A stretch of DNA of 64,000 nucleotides, taken from NCBI RefSeq assembly GCF_900112025.1, contig NZ_FOKL01000004.1, forward strand, positions 383,344 to 447,343, read 5' to 3'. A program made the position numbers and the translations under genes. Within the stretch, counting starts at the first letter, position 1, and every line of letters starts with the position of its first letter. Below are positions 25,669-35,872 of this stretch, one piece after another. The DNA comes from Janthinobacterium sp. 344. GTDB lineage: Bacteria > Pseudomonadota > Gammaproteobacteria > Burkholderiales > Burkholderiaceae_D. The notes below the pieces were generated by a model. The model worked only from the letters and a program-made list of their open reading frames with translations. It was not told where the DNA came from and made no database searches.

Positions 25669-26202
25669 TCACTTCACGCGGTGCGCATACATGGCGCGGA
25701 ATTTCTCCACCTTGGGCGCGACGACGCAGGCGCAATAGCCCTGCAGCGGATGCTGTTCGACGTAGTGCTGGTGGTATTCCTCGGCCGGGTAATAGGGCTG
25801 CGCCGGCGCCAGTTGCGTGACGATGGGCGCATCCCACACGCCGGCCATCTCGGCGAGCACCTTGCGCGCCACCGTTTCCTGCTGGGCCGACTGGTAGTAA
25901 ATGACGGAACGATATTGCGTGCCGACATCGTTGCCCTGCCGGTTCAGGGTGGTGGGATCGTGGATCGTGAAGAATATTTCCAGCAAGTCGTGATAACTGA
26001 TGATGGCCGGATCGAATTCCAGGCGCACCACTTCCGCGTGGCCCGTTTCACCCGTGCATACCTGCTCATACGTGGGATGCGGCACGGTGCCGCCCGTGTA
26101 GCCAGCCTCGACGCGCGTCACGCCGCGTGCTTCCTGGTACACGGCTTCCAGGCACCAAAAGCACCCGCCCCCCAGTACCGCAACGTCCGTCTGTCCAGTC
26201 AT
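25669..26202 (-). CDS. msrA: Peptide-methionine (S)-S-oxide reductase
   Basis: Repairs methionine sulfoxide in oxidised proteins. It is 177 residues. The catalytic GCFWCLEAV lies near residue 13, with GYTGGTVPHPTYEQVCTGETGHAEVV after it and DVGTQYRSVIY near 93. A resolving Cys is probably one of the Cys in GYCACV near 157. It lacks a signal peptide, so it is cytoplasmic. GGAGG lies before ATG 26202. It is divergent from a flavin reductase. Confidence 0.95.
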   Translation of the reverse strand: MTGQTDVAVLGGGCFWCLEAVYQEARGVTRVEAGYTGGTVPHPTYEQVCTGETGHAEVVRLEFDPAIISYHDLLEIFFTIHDPTTLNRQGNDVGTQYRSVIYYQSAQQETVARKVLAEMAGVWDAPIVTQLAPAQPYYPAEEYHQHYVEQHPLQGYCACVVAPKVEKFRAMYAHRVK

Positions 26203-26412
26203 GATGTCCTCCCGCGTGTCGCCAATCCGGGGCCGCTGCCGGCCTTGAAAAACAGAAGATGCGTGCCTCCGACATCACTGTAGCGCAAAGCGCCAGCGCT
26301 TGCAGTGCCGCTTGAAACGGCGCGTGGGACACCGCACATAAGCGCATGCCGGTCAGGATCGCGCTGGCATGGCCGATTTTTGGCATAATGGCAGCAAATA
26401 CACAGGCCTCCC

Positions 26413-26919
26413 ATGAACACACGCTCTCCCCGCGCGCCAGCGCAAGAATTCGATACGACACATTTCCGCCAAGCACTGTCGCAGTTTGCCACGGGCGTGA
26501 CGGTGATTACCACGCGCCTGGCGGACGGCAGTTTCCGCGGCCTCACGGCCAGTTCCTTCAATTCCGTTTCGCTGTCGCCGCCGCTGGTGCTGTGGAGCCT
26601 GGGATCGCTGGCCAACAGCATGCCCATTTTCAGCGGCAATTCGCATTACGTCATCAATGTCCTGGGCGCCGATCAGGCAGAGCTGGCGCAGCGCTTTTCA
26701 CGCCGCACGCCGAACCCGTTCGAGGGGGTCGAGTACGAACTGTCGCGCACGGGCCAGCCCATCCTGAAGGGTGCATCGGCCTGGTTCGAATGCCATAACC
26801 GCAGCCGCTACCCTGAAGGCGACCACGTCATTTTCGTGGGGGAAGTGGAACAATGCGCGTTTGCCGCGCAGCCCCCCTTGATTTACCATAACGGCCAGTT
26901 CAATACGCCGCCAGCCTGA
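26413..26919 (+). CDS. Flavin reductase family protein
   Basis: A 168-residue FMN-binding split-barrel protein of the flavin reductase-like family. Features are FRQALSQFATGVTVITT near residue 20, GLTASSFNSVSLSPPLVL near 45 and GDHVIFVGEVE near 135. Such proteins reduce FMN or FAD with NAD(P)H, often for a partner monooxygenase, but no monooxygenase is adjacent. It may act alone. A bidirectional terminator follows directly. Confidence 0.9.
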   Translation: MNTRSPRAPAQEFDTTHFRQALSQFATGVTVITTRLADGSFRGLTASSFNSVSLSPPLVLWSLGSLANSMPIFSGNSHYVINVLGADQAELAQRFSRRTPNPFEGVEYELSRTGQPILKGASAWFECHNRSRYPEGDHVIFVGEVEQCAFAAQPPLIYHNGQFNTPPA

Positions 26920-26925
26920 ACGGGC

Positions 26926-26954
26926 AAAAAAAATCCGCCGAAGCGGATTTTTTT
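26926..26954. terminator. Bidirectional intrinsic terminator
   Basis: A-run, AAATCCGC, loop cgaa, GCGGATTT and a T-run. It lies between the convergent flavin reductase and ompW genes and has T-runs on both strands. Confidence 0.9.
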
Positions 26955-26957
26955 GCA

Positions 26958-27644
26958 TTACAGGGTGAAGTTGTAGCCGATGCTGACACTCACGGCCAGC
27001 GGGTCGAGCTTGATGTCCTGCGTCTGCCCCGTCGAGAATTTCGCCTTGGTTTTCAGGAAAGTCTTGACCACGGCCACGTCGGCAAACCAGCGTTCATTGA
27101 TGGCCAGGGTACTGCCGATCACCAGGCTGCCTGCCAGCTTGTTGTCCATGCGGTAGGTGACAGGGCTGCCACCCGGATCCAGCAAGGCCGTCAGCTGGCC
27201 TGAACCCTTTTCTTTCTGGAAATAAGCATACGTCAGGCCCGCGCCCACGTAGGGACGGATCTTCGCGGCAGGCTGGAAGAAGCGGTATTGAATAAAGGCC
27301 GTCGGCGGCAAGGCTTCCGCCGTGCCCAGCTTGCCCGTACCCTTGATGGCGCCGTCACCAACCAGCTCATGCTTGTAGGGCACGCCCAGGATCATTTCAG
27401 CGGAAATATTGTCCGTGATCATGTAGGCAAAAGTCAGGATGGGCTTGGTATCGGACTTGACGTCGGCTTTCGTGCCCGGCAAGGCCGGCGCCGACACGTC
27501 GCCGCTATCCACATGCGGCGTGATCTTGTTGACGCCGACCTTGGCCATCCAGGTGCCTGCACTTTGCGCCGATGCGCCCGTCGCCACGGCCAGCGCGGCG
27601 GCGGCGGCCAGCAAGCGCACAGCGGTATTCAAACGATTCTTCAT
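26958..27644 (-). CDS. ompW: OmpW-family outer membrane protein
   Basis: A 228-residue beta-barrel protein with a signal peptide ending ATGASA (about residue 27). The mature start GTWMAKVGVNKITPHVDSGDV, the AYMITDNISAEMILGVPYKHEL segment near 75 and the ending VSVSIGYNFTL with C-terminal aromatic-Leu pattern fit OmpW. OmpW is an eight-stranded barrel thought to pass small hydrophobic molecules. ATG 27644 is the start that gives a normal signal peptide. It lies about 100 bases after the SGNH lipoprotein gene on the same strand. Confidence 0.93.
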   Translation of the reverse strand: MKNRLNTAVRLLAAAAALAVATGASAQSAGTWMAKVGVNKITPHVDSGDVSAPALPGTKADVKSDTKPILTFAYMITDNISAEMILGVPYKHELVGDGAIKGTGKLGTAEALPPTAFIQYRFFQPAAKIRPYVGAGLTYAYFQKEKGSGQLTALLDPGGSPVTYRMDNKLAGSLVIGSTLAINERWFADVAVVKTFLKTKAKFSTGQTQDIKLDPLAVSVSIGYNFTL

Positions 27645-27743
27645 ATAGTCTCCTGATTCATTATGTGCGGAGTGTTCCGCTATCGAGTCTTGTCGCTGCC
27701 GGCACCGGCCGCGCCCCGCAGGCGCAGCCGGTGCGGCCATCCC

Positions 27744-29159
27744 TTACAGCCAGCCGCGCACGACCATTTCCTTGGCCACATAGCGGGCCAGCAGCAGGTT
27801 GTTGAACGGCGTCGGATGCACATCGTCGGCATACGCATAGTGGCTGACGTCGCCCGCTTTCAGGTTCGAGCCGTTGCACACCAGCGAGCTGCCCAGGATA
27901 TTGCCCGGGGCAGTCAGGTCGCACGCCGTCTCGCTGACGTTGGTCAAGCCATATGGACCAGGATTGACGCCCTGGTCATGGCTGACGGCAAACACGTCGA
28001 CCAGCAAGACTTTCGCGTTACCGTTCAAGCCGGCGCTCAGCTCACCGTTGAAGGCGCTGACCATGGCGTTGATGAGCGCCTTGGTATTCGCATCCTTGCT
28101 CAGGCCCGATGGCGTACCGGCCACGTCCGGCAGATTGTTGACCACCACGTAGTTGGCGCCTTTGGCGATGATCTGATCCTTGACCAGCGCCACCAGTTCG
28201 GTGCCGGCCTGTTTCATGGAGGCCACCAGCGTCGGGCCCTGGGCCGCGGCGTAATCCGCACCAGCCTTGGCGCCGGCAGCGGCGCCAGCGGCGTTACCCG
28301 TGACGGTCGCGTCGGCTTGCGCCTTGGTCACCAGCGGGCCATACACGGCTGGTGAGGCTAACGCCGTATCGCCGGCCGTGGCAGCAGCGGTCACGGCAGC
28401 ACCCACGATCGATGCGGAGGTGGCGCCCGGCGCCGCACTGGCGGTAGCCACGGCCGCGCCGATGGCTTGCGCCGCCGTCGCAGGATTGGCCGCGCGGGCC
28501 GCGAAGGCCGCCACCAGGTTGGTGGCAAAGGCTTTCGCGCCGGCATCGGCGCCCGCTTTCGCGCCGGCCGCCTGGCCCGCCGCCGTCGCGCCGGCCTGCA
28601 AGGCGCCCAGCTGGTACAGCACGTCATTGCCGCCGGCCATCACGAACACGGCTTCCGTGCCGCTGAACTTGCCGCCGGACACGGCCAGGTGATTGGCGAT
28701 CTGCGTCACCACCGGCACGGTCAGGGCGCCCAGCGCGCTGCCCGTCAATTTATTGTTCGGGCCGACCGGATTGGTCACGCGCGAACCGCCCATGGCGTAG
28801 CCGAAGCAGCCGGCATGCTTGACGCGGGGAACCTCCAGTCCTTGCGCGGCATTGCCTTCCAGGCCGGTCTCGGCGGCGCACGGCACTGGCAGGCTGAATT
28901 GGGCGGCCATGTGCTCGGTCCAGTTCTTGCCCGTCAATTCAGGATTGATCTTGGTATTGTCGCCATTGATGGTGAATTTGCCGCCGCCCTTGGCCAGCAC
29001 GGTGCCGACGGCATACGAACCCACGTCGGACAGGCTGTCGCCGAACGACACCTGCGCCGTATATTTGACTTTAAAGGTTTGACCACCGCCGCTGGAGCCG
29101 CCGCAACCGGCCAGGACAGCCGCCGCCAGCACGGCCAGCGCGAATTTTGTTTGATGCAT
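27744..29159 (-). CDS. SGNH-hydrolase-like lipoprotein with Ala-rich insert
   Basis: A 471-residue predicted lipoprotein with lipobox LAGC (Cys19). The SGNH domain begins at SFGDSLSDVG (catalytic Ser42), continues with GGND near 180 and ends with DDVHPT near 451. Between about 190 and 310 lies a low-complexity Ala/Gly/Thr-rich helical insert with two similar AAGAKAGAD units and many Ala repeats. This splits the hydrolase fold. It may be an esterase or lipase on the cell envelope. ATG 29159 has a good GAGGAG ribosome-binding site. The T-rich upstream region and ompW downstream suggest an envelope transcription unit. Confidence 0.85.
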   Translation of the reverse strand: MHQTKFALAVLAAAVLAGCGGSSGGGQTFKVKYTAQVSFGDSLSDVGSYAVGTVLAKGGGKFTINGDNTKINPELTGKNWTEHMAAQFSLPVPCAAETGLEGNAAQGLEVPRVKHAGCFGYAMGGSRVTNPVGPNNKLTGSALGALTVPVVTQIANHLAVSGGKFSGTEAVFVMAGGNDVLYQLGALQAGATAAGQAAGAKAGADAGAKAFATNLVAAFAARAANPATAAQAIGAAVATASAAPGATSASIVGAAVTAAATAGDTALASPAVYGPLVTKAQADATVTGNAAGAAAGAKAGADYAAAQGPTLVASMKQAGTELVALVKDQIIAKGANYVVVNNLPDVAGTPSGLSKDANTKALINAMVSAFNGELSAGLNGNAKVLLVDVFAVSHDQGVNPGPYGLTNVSETACDLTAPGNILGSSLVCNGSNLKAGDVSHYAYADDVHPTPFNNLLLARYVAKEMVVRGWL

Positions 29160-29376
29160 TTTGTCTCCTCGAGTCTCTTTTTTGGTTTCTAAACGAACGG
29201 GCGTGCTATTCGCTACCCAACTAATATGCCATCGTTCCTTGGGCTTGTATAGAAAATATGCTTTAAAAATCAACTAAATAACAACACCGCCAGCGCCCCG
29301 TCACGACAGGGCGATCGAATCAATTATGGGGGATTTAAGATGTTTCGTGGCAAGCATCTCTATTGCGCTGCATCAA

Positions 29377-29402
29377 GAAAAAGCCCCTTGCGGGGCTTTT
29401 TT
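29377..29402. terminator. Intrinsic terminator at the end of sua5
   Basis: AAAAAGCCCC, a short loop and GGGGCTTTTTT. It begins at the sua5 stop codon and ends the pgk-to-sua5 gene string on the minus strand. The hairpin is symmetrical enough to act in both directions. Confidence 0.9.
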
Positions 29403-30442
29403 CAGGCGGATAGAAATTGTTGCAAGATACCACTTGAGCCGAACGCGGCGCGCCGCAAACGGTCATTGATGCCCAGCCACTCGGGGCCGGTGGGCGGCGC
29501 TTCGACGAGGATCAGTTCGGCGCCCACCTGGTCCATCGTCCGCAGCGAGGCATACAGCGCATGGGCGTAGTTTTCCGGCACGGCGGCCAGGCGCACGCTG
29601 GCGCTGGCCGCTGGCATGTCCGAATAATGGATCAGGGCCACGCGACGCCCGTCATTGAGCAAACGGTTCAGGGTCTCGCCCAGTGCATCGCTGTGCTGCA
29701 TCGCAACAGGCGTGTGTGGCGCGTAATGCGATTCCAGCGTGCCCGAGGCGCGTGGCGCGGCCGCATCGGCCACCGCCGGCGCGCGGCCGATCACGGCGGC
29801 GATTTGCGCACTGCTGATATGGCCTGGACGCAACAGCACGGGACCGTGCGTGGCCAGACGCGACAAGTCGACAATGGTCGATTCGATGCCGACAGCGCTC
29901 TGGCCGCCATCGAGCACGGCGCCCAGCAAGCCGCTTGCCAGTTCCGCCTCGAACTCGTCGCGCACGTGCTGCGCCGTGGTGGGGCTGACATTGCCGAATT
30001 TATTCGCCGACGGCGCCGCCAGTCCTCCCTTGCCGCCCTTGAAGGTGCGTAGCAATTCGATAGCCACCGGATGCGACGGGCAGCGCAGGCCGACCGTGTC
30101 CTGGCCGCCGGAGACGGCGTCGGGAATGTGCGCGGCGCGCCTGACGATCAGGGTCAGCGGGCCGGGCCAGAAGGCGGCCACCAGCTGCTCCGCTTCGATG
30201 GGAATGTCGTCGGACCAGTGCGCCAGGTCGGCGCCGGGCGCCACGTGCACGATCACGGGATGGTCGGACGGGCGGCCCTTGGCTTCATAGATGCGCGCCA
30301 CGGCGGCCGGGTTTTCCGCATCGGCGCCCAGGCCATACACCGTTTCCGTGGGAAAAGCGACGAGGCCGCCCGCTGCCAGCACGGCGGCCGCCGCCGCGAT
30401 GGCGGCCGAGTCCAGGTCCAGCTTGTCTTGCGTCGGACTCAC
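29402..30442 (-). CDS. L-threonylcarbamoyladenylate synthase (Sua5 type)
   Basis: Makes threonylcarbamoyl-AMP from threonine, bicarbonate and ATP, the first step of tRNA t6A synthesis. At 346 residues it is the long Sua5 form, with a YrdC domain ([38 protein letters not shown]) and a C-terminal Sua5 domain from about 235. The GTG start at 30442 overlaps the purK stop (GTGA) and has GGGAA seven bases upstream. A TTG at 30466 is the alternative. It is the last gene of the purine/glycolysis string. Confidence 0.93.
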   Translation of the reverse strand: MSPTQDKLDLDSAAIAAAAAVLAAGGLVAFPTETVYGLGADAENPAAVARIYEAKGRPSDHPVIVHVAPGADLAHWSDDIPIEAEQLVAAFWPGPLTLIVRRAAHIPDAVSGGQDTVGLRCPSHPVAIELLRTFKGGKGGLAAPSANKFGNVSPTTAQHVRDEFEAELASGLLGAVLDGGQSAVGIESTIVDLSRLATHGPVLLRPGHISSAQIAAVIGRAPAVADAAAPRASGTLESHYAPHTPVAMQHSDALGETLNRLLNDGRRVALIHYSDMPAASASVRLAAVPENYAHALYASLRTMDQVGAELILVEAPPTGPEWLGINDRLRRAAFGSSGILQQFLSA

Positions 30443-31635
30443 GGTGCGATTCCCAGGATCAGGCAAGCGTCGCGCAGGCGCTGCTGCGCCTGCGGCAAGG
30501 TGGCGGCGATGAACGTCAGATGGCCCATCTTGCGGCCCCGGCGCGGGTCATCCTTGCCGTACAGGTGCAGGCAGGCGCCCGGCAGCGCCAGCACCCGGTC
30601 CCAGGCCGGCTCGCTGGCGACATCGCTGCCGTCGGCAAACCAGGCGTCGCCGAGGAGGTTGAGCATCACGGCCGGCGAATGCTGGCGCACGTCGCCCAAT
30701 GGCAAGCGCGCCATGGCCCGCACCTGCTGCGCGAACTGGCTGGTGACGCAGGCATCCATCGTGTAGTGGCCGCTGTTGTGCGGACGCGGCGCCATTTCAT
30801 TGACCACCAGGCTGCCATCTTCCAGCACGAAAAATTCGATGCACAGCACGCCGACATAGCCGAGTTCAGCGACCATGGCCTGCGCCGCCCGCTGCGCCTT
30901 CGCGGCGCTGTCGTCGGACACGTTCGGGCCCGGCACCGTGGTGGTAAACAGCACGCCGTCGCGGTGCACGTTTTCGGCGATCGGATACACGACCGATGCG
31001 CCGTCCACGCCGCGCGCCGTCAGCACGGACACTTCATACGCCAGCGGCAGCATCTTTTCCAGCAGGCAAGTTACCTCGCCCATTTCCGCGAACGCGGCGC
31101 GCACGTCGTCGCGCGTGCGCACGCGGTACTGGCCCTTGCCGTCATAGCCCATGCGCACGGTTTTCAGGATGCCTGGCAGCAAGTCGTCGGCGATGCTGTC
31201 GATGTCCTGCTGCGTGGCGATCACCATGTGCGGCGCCGGCAGCACGCCGGACTTGGCGGCGCAGTCGACAAAGAACCGCTTTTCCGCGATGCGGTCTTGC
31301 GCCACCGACACGCCGTGCGCGTTGGGCGCGACAAACACGCGTTCGGCCAGGCGCGACAGGCTGTCGGCCGGCACGTTCTCGAATTCCGTCGTCACGGCCA
31401 GGCACTGCGCGGCCAGCGCGTCGAGGCCAGCCTCGTCGTCATAGCCGGCGTTGATCAGGCGCTGCGCCACCTGCCCCGCAGGGCAGGCGTCCGATGGTTC
31501 CAGCACAGCCACCTGGTAGCCCATGCCTTGCGCGGCCTGGGCAAACATGCGGCCCAGCTGGCCGCCGCCCATCACGCCCAGCCATGCCGCGGGATGGGCG
31601 GCGGGCAGCAATGGGGAAGTCAATTTACTATTCAT
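30439..31635 (-). CDS. purK: 5-(carboxyamino)imidazole ribonucleotide synthase
   Basis: ATP-grasp enzyme that makes N5-CAIR from AIR, bicarbonate and ATP in purine synthesis. It is 398 residues. Features are [16 protein letters not shown] near residue 20, [10 protein letters not shown] near 80, [14 protein letters not shown] near 155 and [14 protein letters not shown] near 285. It lies 15 bases after purE and overlaps sua5 by four bases, consistent with one operon. Confidence 0.96.
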   Translation of the reverse strand: MNSKLTSPLLPAAHPAAWLGVMGGGQLGRMFAQAAQGMGYQVAVLEPSDACPAGQVAQRLINAGYDDEAGLDALAAQCLAVTTEFENVPADSLSRLAERVFVAPNAHGVSVAQDRIAEKRFFVDCAAKSGVLPAPHMVIATQQDIDSIADDLLPGILKTVRMGYDGKGQYRVRTRDDVRAAFAEMGEVTCLLEKMLPLAYEVSVLTARGVDGASVVYPIAENVHRDGVLFTTTVPGPNVSDDSAAKAQRAAQAMVAELGYVGVLCIEFFVLEDGSLVVNEMAPRPHNSGHYTMDACVTSQFAQQVRAMARLPLGDVRQHSPAVMLNLLGDAWFADGSDVASEPAWDRVLALPGACLHLYGKDDPRRGRKMGHLTFIAATLPQAQQRLRDACLILGIAP

Positions 31636-31650
31636 TATTTTTCAAACACA

Positions 31651-32151
31651 TTAGTCTAGCGGCAAGACCATCGCCTGGGCGGCGGCGGTCTGCGTGAGGC
31701 GGAACGTTTCGAGCTGTTCGGCCAGGGCATCGTCATTGGCGGCCAGCATGGCCACCGCCGTCAGCGCCGCATTTGCCGCGCCCGCTTCACCGATGGCGAA
31801 GGTGGCCACCGGCACGCCCTTGGGCATTTGCAGGATGGACAGCATGGAATCTTCGCCGCGCAGGTATTTGGATGGCACGGGCACGCCCAGCACGGGCACG
31901 ATGGTCATCGCCGCCACCATGCCAGGCAGGTGGGCCGCGCCGCCGGCGCCGGCGATGATGGCGCGCAAACCGCGCGCGCGCGCGCTTTTCGCATACGCAT
32001 ACATCTCGTCGGGCATGCGGTGCGCGGAAATGACTTGCGCCTCGAACGGCACGCCAAACTGTTTCAGGATGGCAACCGCGTTCTGCATCACGTCCCAGTC
32101 CGAGGACGACCCCATGATGACGCCAACCAATGGCTTGTTTTGCGCGGTCAT
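31651..32151 (-). CDS. purE: 5-(carboxyamino)imidazole ribonucleotide mutase
   Basis: Converts N5-CAIR to CAIR in purine synthesis, acting after PurK. It is 166 residues, typical of class I PurE. Features are [14 protein letters not shown] at the N terminus, SAHRMPDEM near 45, and [14 protein letters not shown] near 70. It starts one base after the purC stop, so the genes are tightly coupled. Class I PurE requires PurK, which is next to it. Confidence 0.97.
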   Translation of the reverse strand: MTAQNKPLVGVIMGSSSDWDVMQNAVAILKQFGVPFEAQVISAHRMPDEMYAYAKSARARGLRAIIAGAGGAAHLPGMVAAMTIVPVLGVPVPSKYLRGEDSMLSILQMPKGVPVATFAIGEAGAANAALTAVAMLAANDDALAEQLETFRLTQTAAAQAMVLPLD

Positions 32152-32152
32152 C

Positions 32153-33046
32153 TTATGCCTTCAGCTTCTCGCCCGTCAGGCGTTCGATGGCTTCGAAATA
32201 CTTGGCCTGGGTTTTGGCGATGACGTCGGCCGGCAGCGCAGGCGCTGGCGCGGTTTTGCCCCAGGTCAAGGTCTCCAGGTAGTCACGCACGAATTGCTTG
32301 TCGAACGACGGCGGCGAAATGCCTGGCTGGTAGGAATCGGCAGGCCAGAAGCGCGACGAGTCGGCCGTCAGCACTTCATCCATCAGGTGCATGACGCCAT
32401 TGTCGTCCAGGCCGAATTCAAATTTGGTGTCCGCGATGATGATGCCGCGCGTGGCCGCGTATTCGGCGGCCGTCTTGTACAGGGCGATGGCGACGTCGCG
32501 CATCTTGGCGGCCAGGTCCGCGCCGATACGCTGTTCCATTTCGGCAAAGCTGATGTTTTCATCATGCTCGCCCAGTTCGGCCTTGGCGGCCGGGGTGAAG
32601 ATCGGCTCCGGCAATTTTTCCGCCTGCTGCAGGCCCGCTGGCAGCTTGATGCCGCAGATGCTGCCCGTGTCCTGGTAATCTTTCCAGCCCGAACCGATGA
32701 TGTAGCCGCGCACGACCGCCTCGACCATGATCGGCTTCAGGCGCTTGGCCACCACCGCGCGGCCTTGCACCTGCTCCACTTCCTCCGGCGCCACCACGGA
32801 TTCCGGCGCCACGCCCGTCAAGTGATTCGGCACGATGTGGCCCAGTTTCTCGAACCAGAAATCGCTCATCTGATTGAGGACCTTGCCCTTGCCGGGGATA
32901 GGCTCGTTCATGACGACATCGAAGGCCGACAGGCGGTCCGTGGTGACGATCAGGATCTTGTCGTCGCCAACGGCGTAATTGTCGCGGACCTTGCCGTGGC
33001 CCAGCAGTGGCAGGGAATGGATGGAAGTCTGATAGAGGCTGTTCAT
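32153..33046 (-). CDS. purC: SAICAR synthase
   Basis: Joins CAIR and aspartate with ATP to give SAICAR in purine synthesis. It is 297 residues, the longer yeast-like class. Features are GKVRDNYAV near 19, [20 protein letters not shown] near 35, GSGWKDY near 117 and [11 protein letters not shown] near 203. It is separated from fba by a hairpin, so it may have its own promoter or be fed by read-through. Confidence 0.97.
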   Translation of the reverse strand: MNSLYQTSIHSLPLLGHGKVRDNYAVGDDKILIVTTDRLSAFDVVMNEPIPGKGKVLNQMSDFWFEKLGHIVPNHLTGVAPESVVAPEEVEQVQGRAVVAKRLKPIMVEAVVRGYIIGSGWKDYQDTGSICGIKLPAGLQQAEKLPEPIFTPAAKAELGEHDENISFAEMEQRIGADLAAKMRDVAIALYKTAAEYAATRGIIIADTKFEFGLDDNGVMHLMDEVLTADSSRFWPADSYQPGISPPSFDKQFVRDYLETLTWGKTAPAPALPADVIAKTQAKYFEAIERLTGEKLKA

Positions 33047-33073
33047 AGCGGGGGAATAGTTGGATGAAACGAA

Positions 33074-33100
33074 ACCGGCAGGCAGGGGGCGCCTGCCGGT
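33074..33100 (-). terminator. Hairpin between fba and purC
   Basis: Ten-base perfect stem ACCGGCAGGC with a seven-base loop, followed on the minus strand by TTTCGTTTC. A probable terminator or attenuator that separates the glycolysis and purine parts of the cluster. Confidence 0.65.
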
Positions 33101-33150
33101 CGAGAAAATCGGGCACGGAGGGAAGCCTCCGGCCCGTTCCAGACAGAATT

Positions 33151-34215
33151 TTACTTCACAATCTGCGCCAGCTCGCCGGCCTTGTAGCGCTCGGCCATTT
33201 TTTCCAGTGGCATGGCCTTGATTTTCGACGCCTGGCCTTCGCAGCCGAAAGCCTGCATGCGCGCGCGCACGATTTGTTCCGCAGCCAGGCGGGCGGGCTT
33301 CAGGTAGTCGCGCGGGTCGAATTTCGATGGATTTTCAAACAGGTACTTGCGGATCGCGGCCGTCATCGCCAGGCGGATGTCCGTGTCGATGTTGATCTTG
33401 CGCACGCCGTGACGGATGCCTTCCTGGATTTCCTCGACCGGCACGCCGTAGGTTTCCTTCATGTCGCCGCCGAATTCGCGGATGATGGCCAGCAATTCCT
33501 GTGGCACCGACGACGAGCCGTGCATCACCAGGTGGGTATTCGGGATGCGCGCGTGGATTTCCTTGATGCGGTCGATGGCCAGGATGTCGCCCGTCGGCTT
33601 GCGCGTGAATTTATACGCGCCGTGCGAGGTGCCGATGGCGATCGCCAGGGCGTCGCACTGGGTGCGCTGCACGAAATCGGCCGCTTGCGCCACGTCCGTC
33701 AGCAGTTGCTCGCGGGTCATGGTGCCGTCGGCGCCGTGGCCGTCTTCCTTGTCGCCCTTCATGGTTTCCAGCGAACCGAGCACGCCCAGTTCCGCTTCCA
33801 CCGTCACGCCGATGGCGTGCGAGAATTTCACCACTTCGCGCGACACTTCCACGTTGTATTCGTAGGAGGCAACCGACTTGCCGTCCGCTTCCAGCGAACC
33901 GTCCATCATCACGGACGTGAAACCCGAGCGGATGGCGGCCATGCAGACGGCCGGCGACTGGCCGTGATCCTGGTGCATGACGACGGGAATGTGCGGGTAC
34001 GCTTCGACGGCCGCGTCGATCAGGTGGCGCAGGAACGCTTCACCGGCGTACTTGCGCGCGCCGGCCGACGCCTGCATGATCACCGGGCTGTTGAGCGCAT
34101 CGGCGGCGGCCATGATGGCCTGCACTTGCTCCAGGTTGTTGACGTTGAAAGCAGGAATGCCATAACCGTTTTCGGCGGCGTGGTCCAGCAGTTGACGCAT
34201 GGATACGAGAGACAT
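33151..34215 (-). CDS. fba: Class II fructose-1,6-bisphosphate aldolase
   Basis: Zinc-dependent cleavage or synthesis of fructose 1,6-bisphosphate in glycolysis and gluconeogenesis. It is 354 residues, of the Calvin-cycle subtype (CalvA-like) widespread in beta-proteobacteria. Features are [13 protein letters not shown] near 20, [11 protein letters not shown] near 78 with the zinc His, [10 protein letters not shown] near 105, and HGSSSVP near 230. It follows pyk by 78 bases on the same strand. Confidence 0.97.
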   Translation of the reverse strand: MSLVSMRQLLDHAAENGYGIPAFNVNNLEQVQAIMAAADALNSPVIMQASAGARKYAGEAFLRHLIDAAVEAYPHIPVVMHQDHGQSPAVCMAAIRSGFTSVMMDGSLEADGKSVASYEYNVEVSREVVKFSHAIGVTVEAELGVLGSLETMKGDKEDGHGADGTMTREQLLTDVAQAADFVQRTQCDALAIAIGTSHGAYKFTRKPTGDILAIDRIKEIHARIPNTHLVMHGSSSVPQELLAIIREFGGDMKETYGVPVEEIQEGIRHGVRKINIDTDIRLAMTAAIRKYLFENPSKFDPRDYLKPARLAAEQIVRARMQAFGCEGQASKIKAMPLEKMAERYKAGELAQIVK

Positions 34216-34293
34216 GGTAATACTCCAGATAACAATAGAAACCGTTGCGGCGCTTCGCGGTTCATGACCGCGGCGGCACCTGAATTCTTTACC

Positions 34294-35754
34294 TCAAATC
34301 AGCACGGCATCGAGGTCGCCTACCTTCACAATCTTGAGCGCGTTGGTGCCGCCCACCTGGCCCATCGGCTCGCCCCAGGTAACGACGATCATGTCGCCCT
34401 TTTTGACGATGCCCTGTTCCACCAGCAAGTCTTCCGCCTGCTTCAGCACGTGCGCGCTGGGCGCGTTCTGCATCAGATGATACGCCCGCACATTGCGGTA
34501 CAGCGCCGCTTTGCGCAACGTCGTCACGCTCGGCGTGAGCGCGTAGATCGGCGTGTCGATGCTGTGGCGACTCATCCACAAGGCGGTGGAGCCCGATTCC
34601 GTCAGCGCCACGATGGCTTTCACGCGCAGGTGATGGGCGGTAAACAATGCGCCATACGCGATCGACTGGTCGATGCGGGTAAACGTGACGTTGAGGAAGT
34701 CGGCGTCGAGCTTGTTGTATTCGGACTGTTCCGCCTCGACGCAGATGGCGGCCATCATTTCCACCGTTTCGATCGGGTACTTGCCCGAGGCCGTCTCGGC
34801 CGACGTCATGACGGCATCCGTGCCGTCGAGCACGGCGTTGGCCACGTCAGACACTTCGGCGCGCGTCGGCACGGCGTTGACGATCATCGATTCCATCATC
34901 TGCGTGGCCGTGATCGCCAGCTTGTTCGACGCGCGCGCCATCTTGATCATGCGTTTTTGCAAGGCCGGCACGGCCGCGTTGCCCACCTCGACGGCCAGGT
35001 CGCCACGCGCCACCATGATGCCGTCGGAGGCGTCGAGGATTTCCTGCAGCGCGGGAATGGCTTCCGCGCGTTCGATCTTGGCGATCATCATCGGCTTGTG
35101 GTGATACGGCTCGCCGGCGATATTGGCCAGCTGGCGCGCCATTTCCATGTCGGTCGCGCATTTCGGGAAGGAAATAGCCAGATAGTCGGCCTGGAAACTC
35201 ATGGCCGTCTTGATATCTTCCATATCCTTCGCCGTCAGGGCCGGCGCGGACAGGCCGCCGCCCTGGCGGTTGATGCCCTTGTTGTTCGACAACTCGCCGC
35301 CAATCTTGACGGTGGTGTGGATTTCGCTGCCGTGGATGCGCTCGACGATCAGCACGATGAGGCCATCGTTGAGCAGCAGCACGTCGTGCTTGTGCAAGTC
35401 GCGCGGCAGGGCCTTGTAGTCGAGGCCGACTCTTTCCTGGTTGCCCAGTTCGCCGTTTTCTCCCCACTTGGCGTCGAGGATGAACTTGTCGCCCGCCTCG
35501 AGCTGGATGCGGGTATTTTCAAACTTGCCGACACGAATCTTCGGCCCTTGCATGTCGGCCATGATGGCCACTTCGCGGCCGCATTCGAGCGCGGCCAGGC
35601 GCACCAGCGCCGCGCGGTCGATATGGTCTTGTGCCTTGCCATGGGAAAAATTCAAGCGCACCACGTCGACGCCCGCACGTATCATCTTGACCAGGATATC
35701 GAGGTCGGTCGAGGCGGGGCCGATTGTTGCTACGATTTTTGTACCACGTGGCAT
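34294..35754 (-). CDS. pyk: Pyruvate kinase
   Basis: Converts phosphoenolpyruvate and ADP to pyruvate and ATP. It is 486 residues. Features are TKIVATIGPAS at the N terminus, RLNFSHGKAQDH near 33, IMADMQGPKIRVG near 58, and the signature IMVARGDLAVEVG near 244. The C-terminal regulatory domain is complete. ATG 35754 has AAGGA upstream. It lies between pgk and fba, the usual cluster order. Confidence 0.97.
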   Translation of the reverse strand: MPRGTKIVATIGPASTDLDILVKMIRAGVDVVRLNFSHGKAQDHIDRAALVRLAALECGREVAIMADMQGPKIRVGKFENTRIQLEAGDKFILDAKWGENGELGNQERVGLDYKALPRDLHKHDVLLLNDGLIVLIVERIHGSEIHTTVKIGGELSNNKGINRQGGGLSAPALTAKDMEDIKTAMSFQADYLAISFPKCATDMEMARQLANIAGEPYHHKPMMIAKIERAEAIPALQEILDASDGIMVARGDLAVEVGNAAVPALQKRMIKMARASNKLAITATQMMESMIVNAVPTRAEVSDVANAVLDGTDAVMTSAETASGKYPIETVEMMAAICVEAEQSEYNKLDADFLNVTFTRIDQSIAYGALFTAHHLRVKAIVALTESGSTALWMSRHSIDTPIYALTPSVTTLRKAALYRNVRAYHLMQNAPSAHVLKQAEDLLVEQGIVKKGDMIVVTWGEPMGQVGGTNALKIVKVGDLDAVLI

Positions 35755-35818
35755 AGGATTCCTTTGCGCCAACAAGACGCTAGCTGAGCAAGACCTGGCG
35801 GCTGCGCCGCCCGGCAAG

Positions 35819-35846
35819 GTAAAAGCGCAGCGGTCAGGCTGCGCTT
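35819..35846 (-). terminator. Hairpin between pgk and pyk
   Basis: Nine-base stem AAGCGCAGC with a six-base loop, followed on the minus strand by TTTTACC. A weak intrinsic terminator or partial attenuator downstream of pgk. Confidence 0.55.
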
Positions 35847-35872
35847 GGTACTGAACTGCTAACTGCTGCGCC

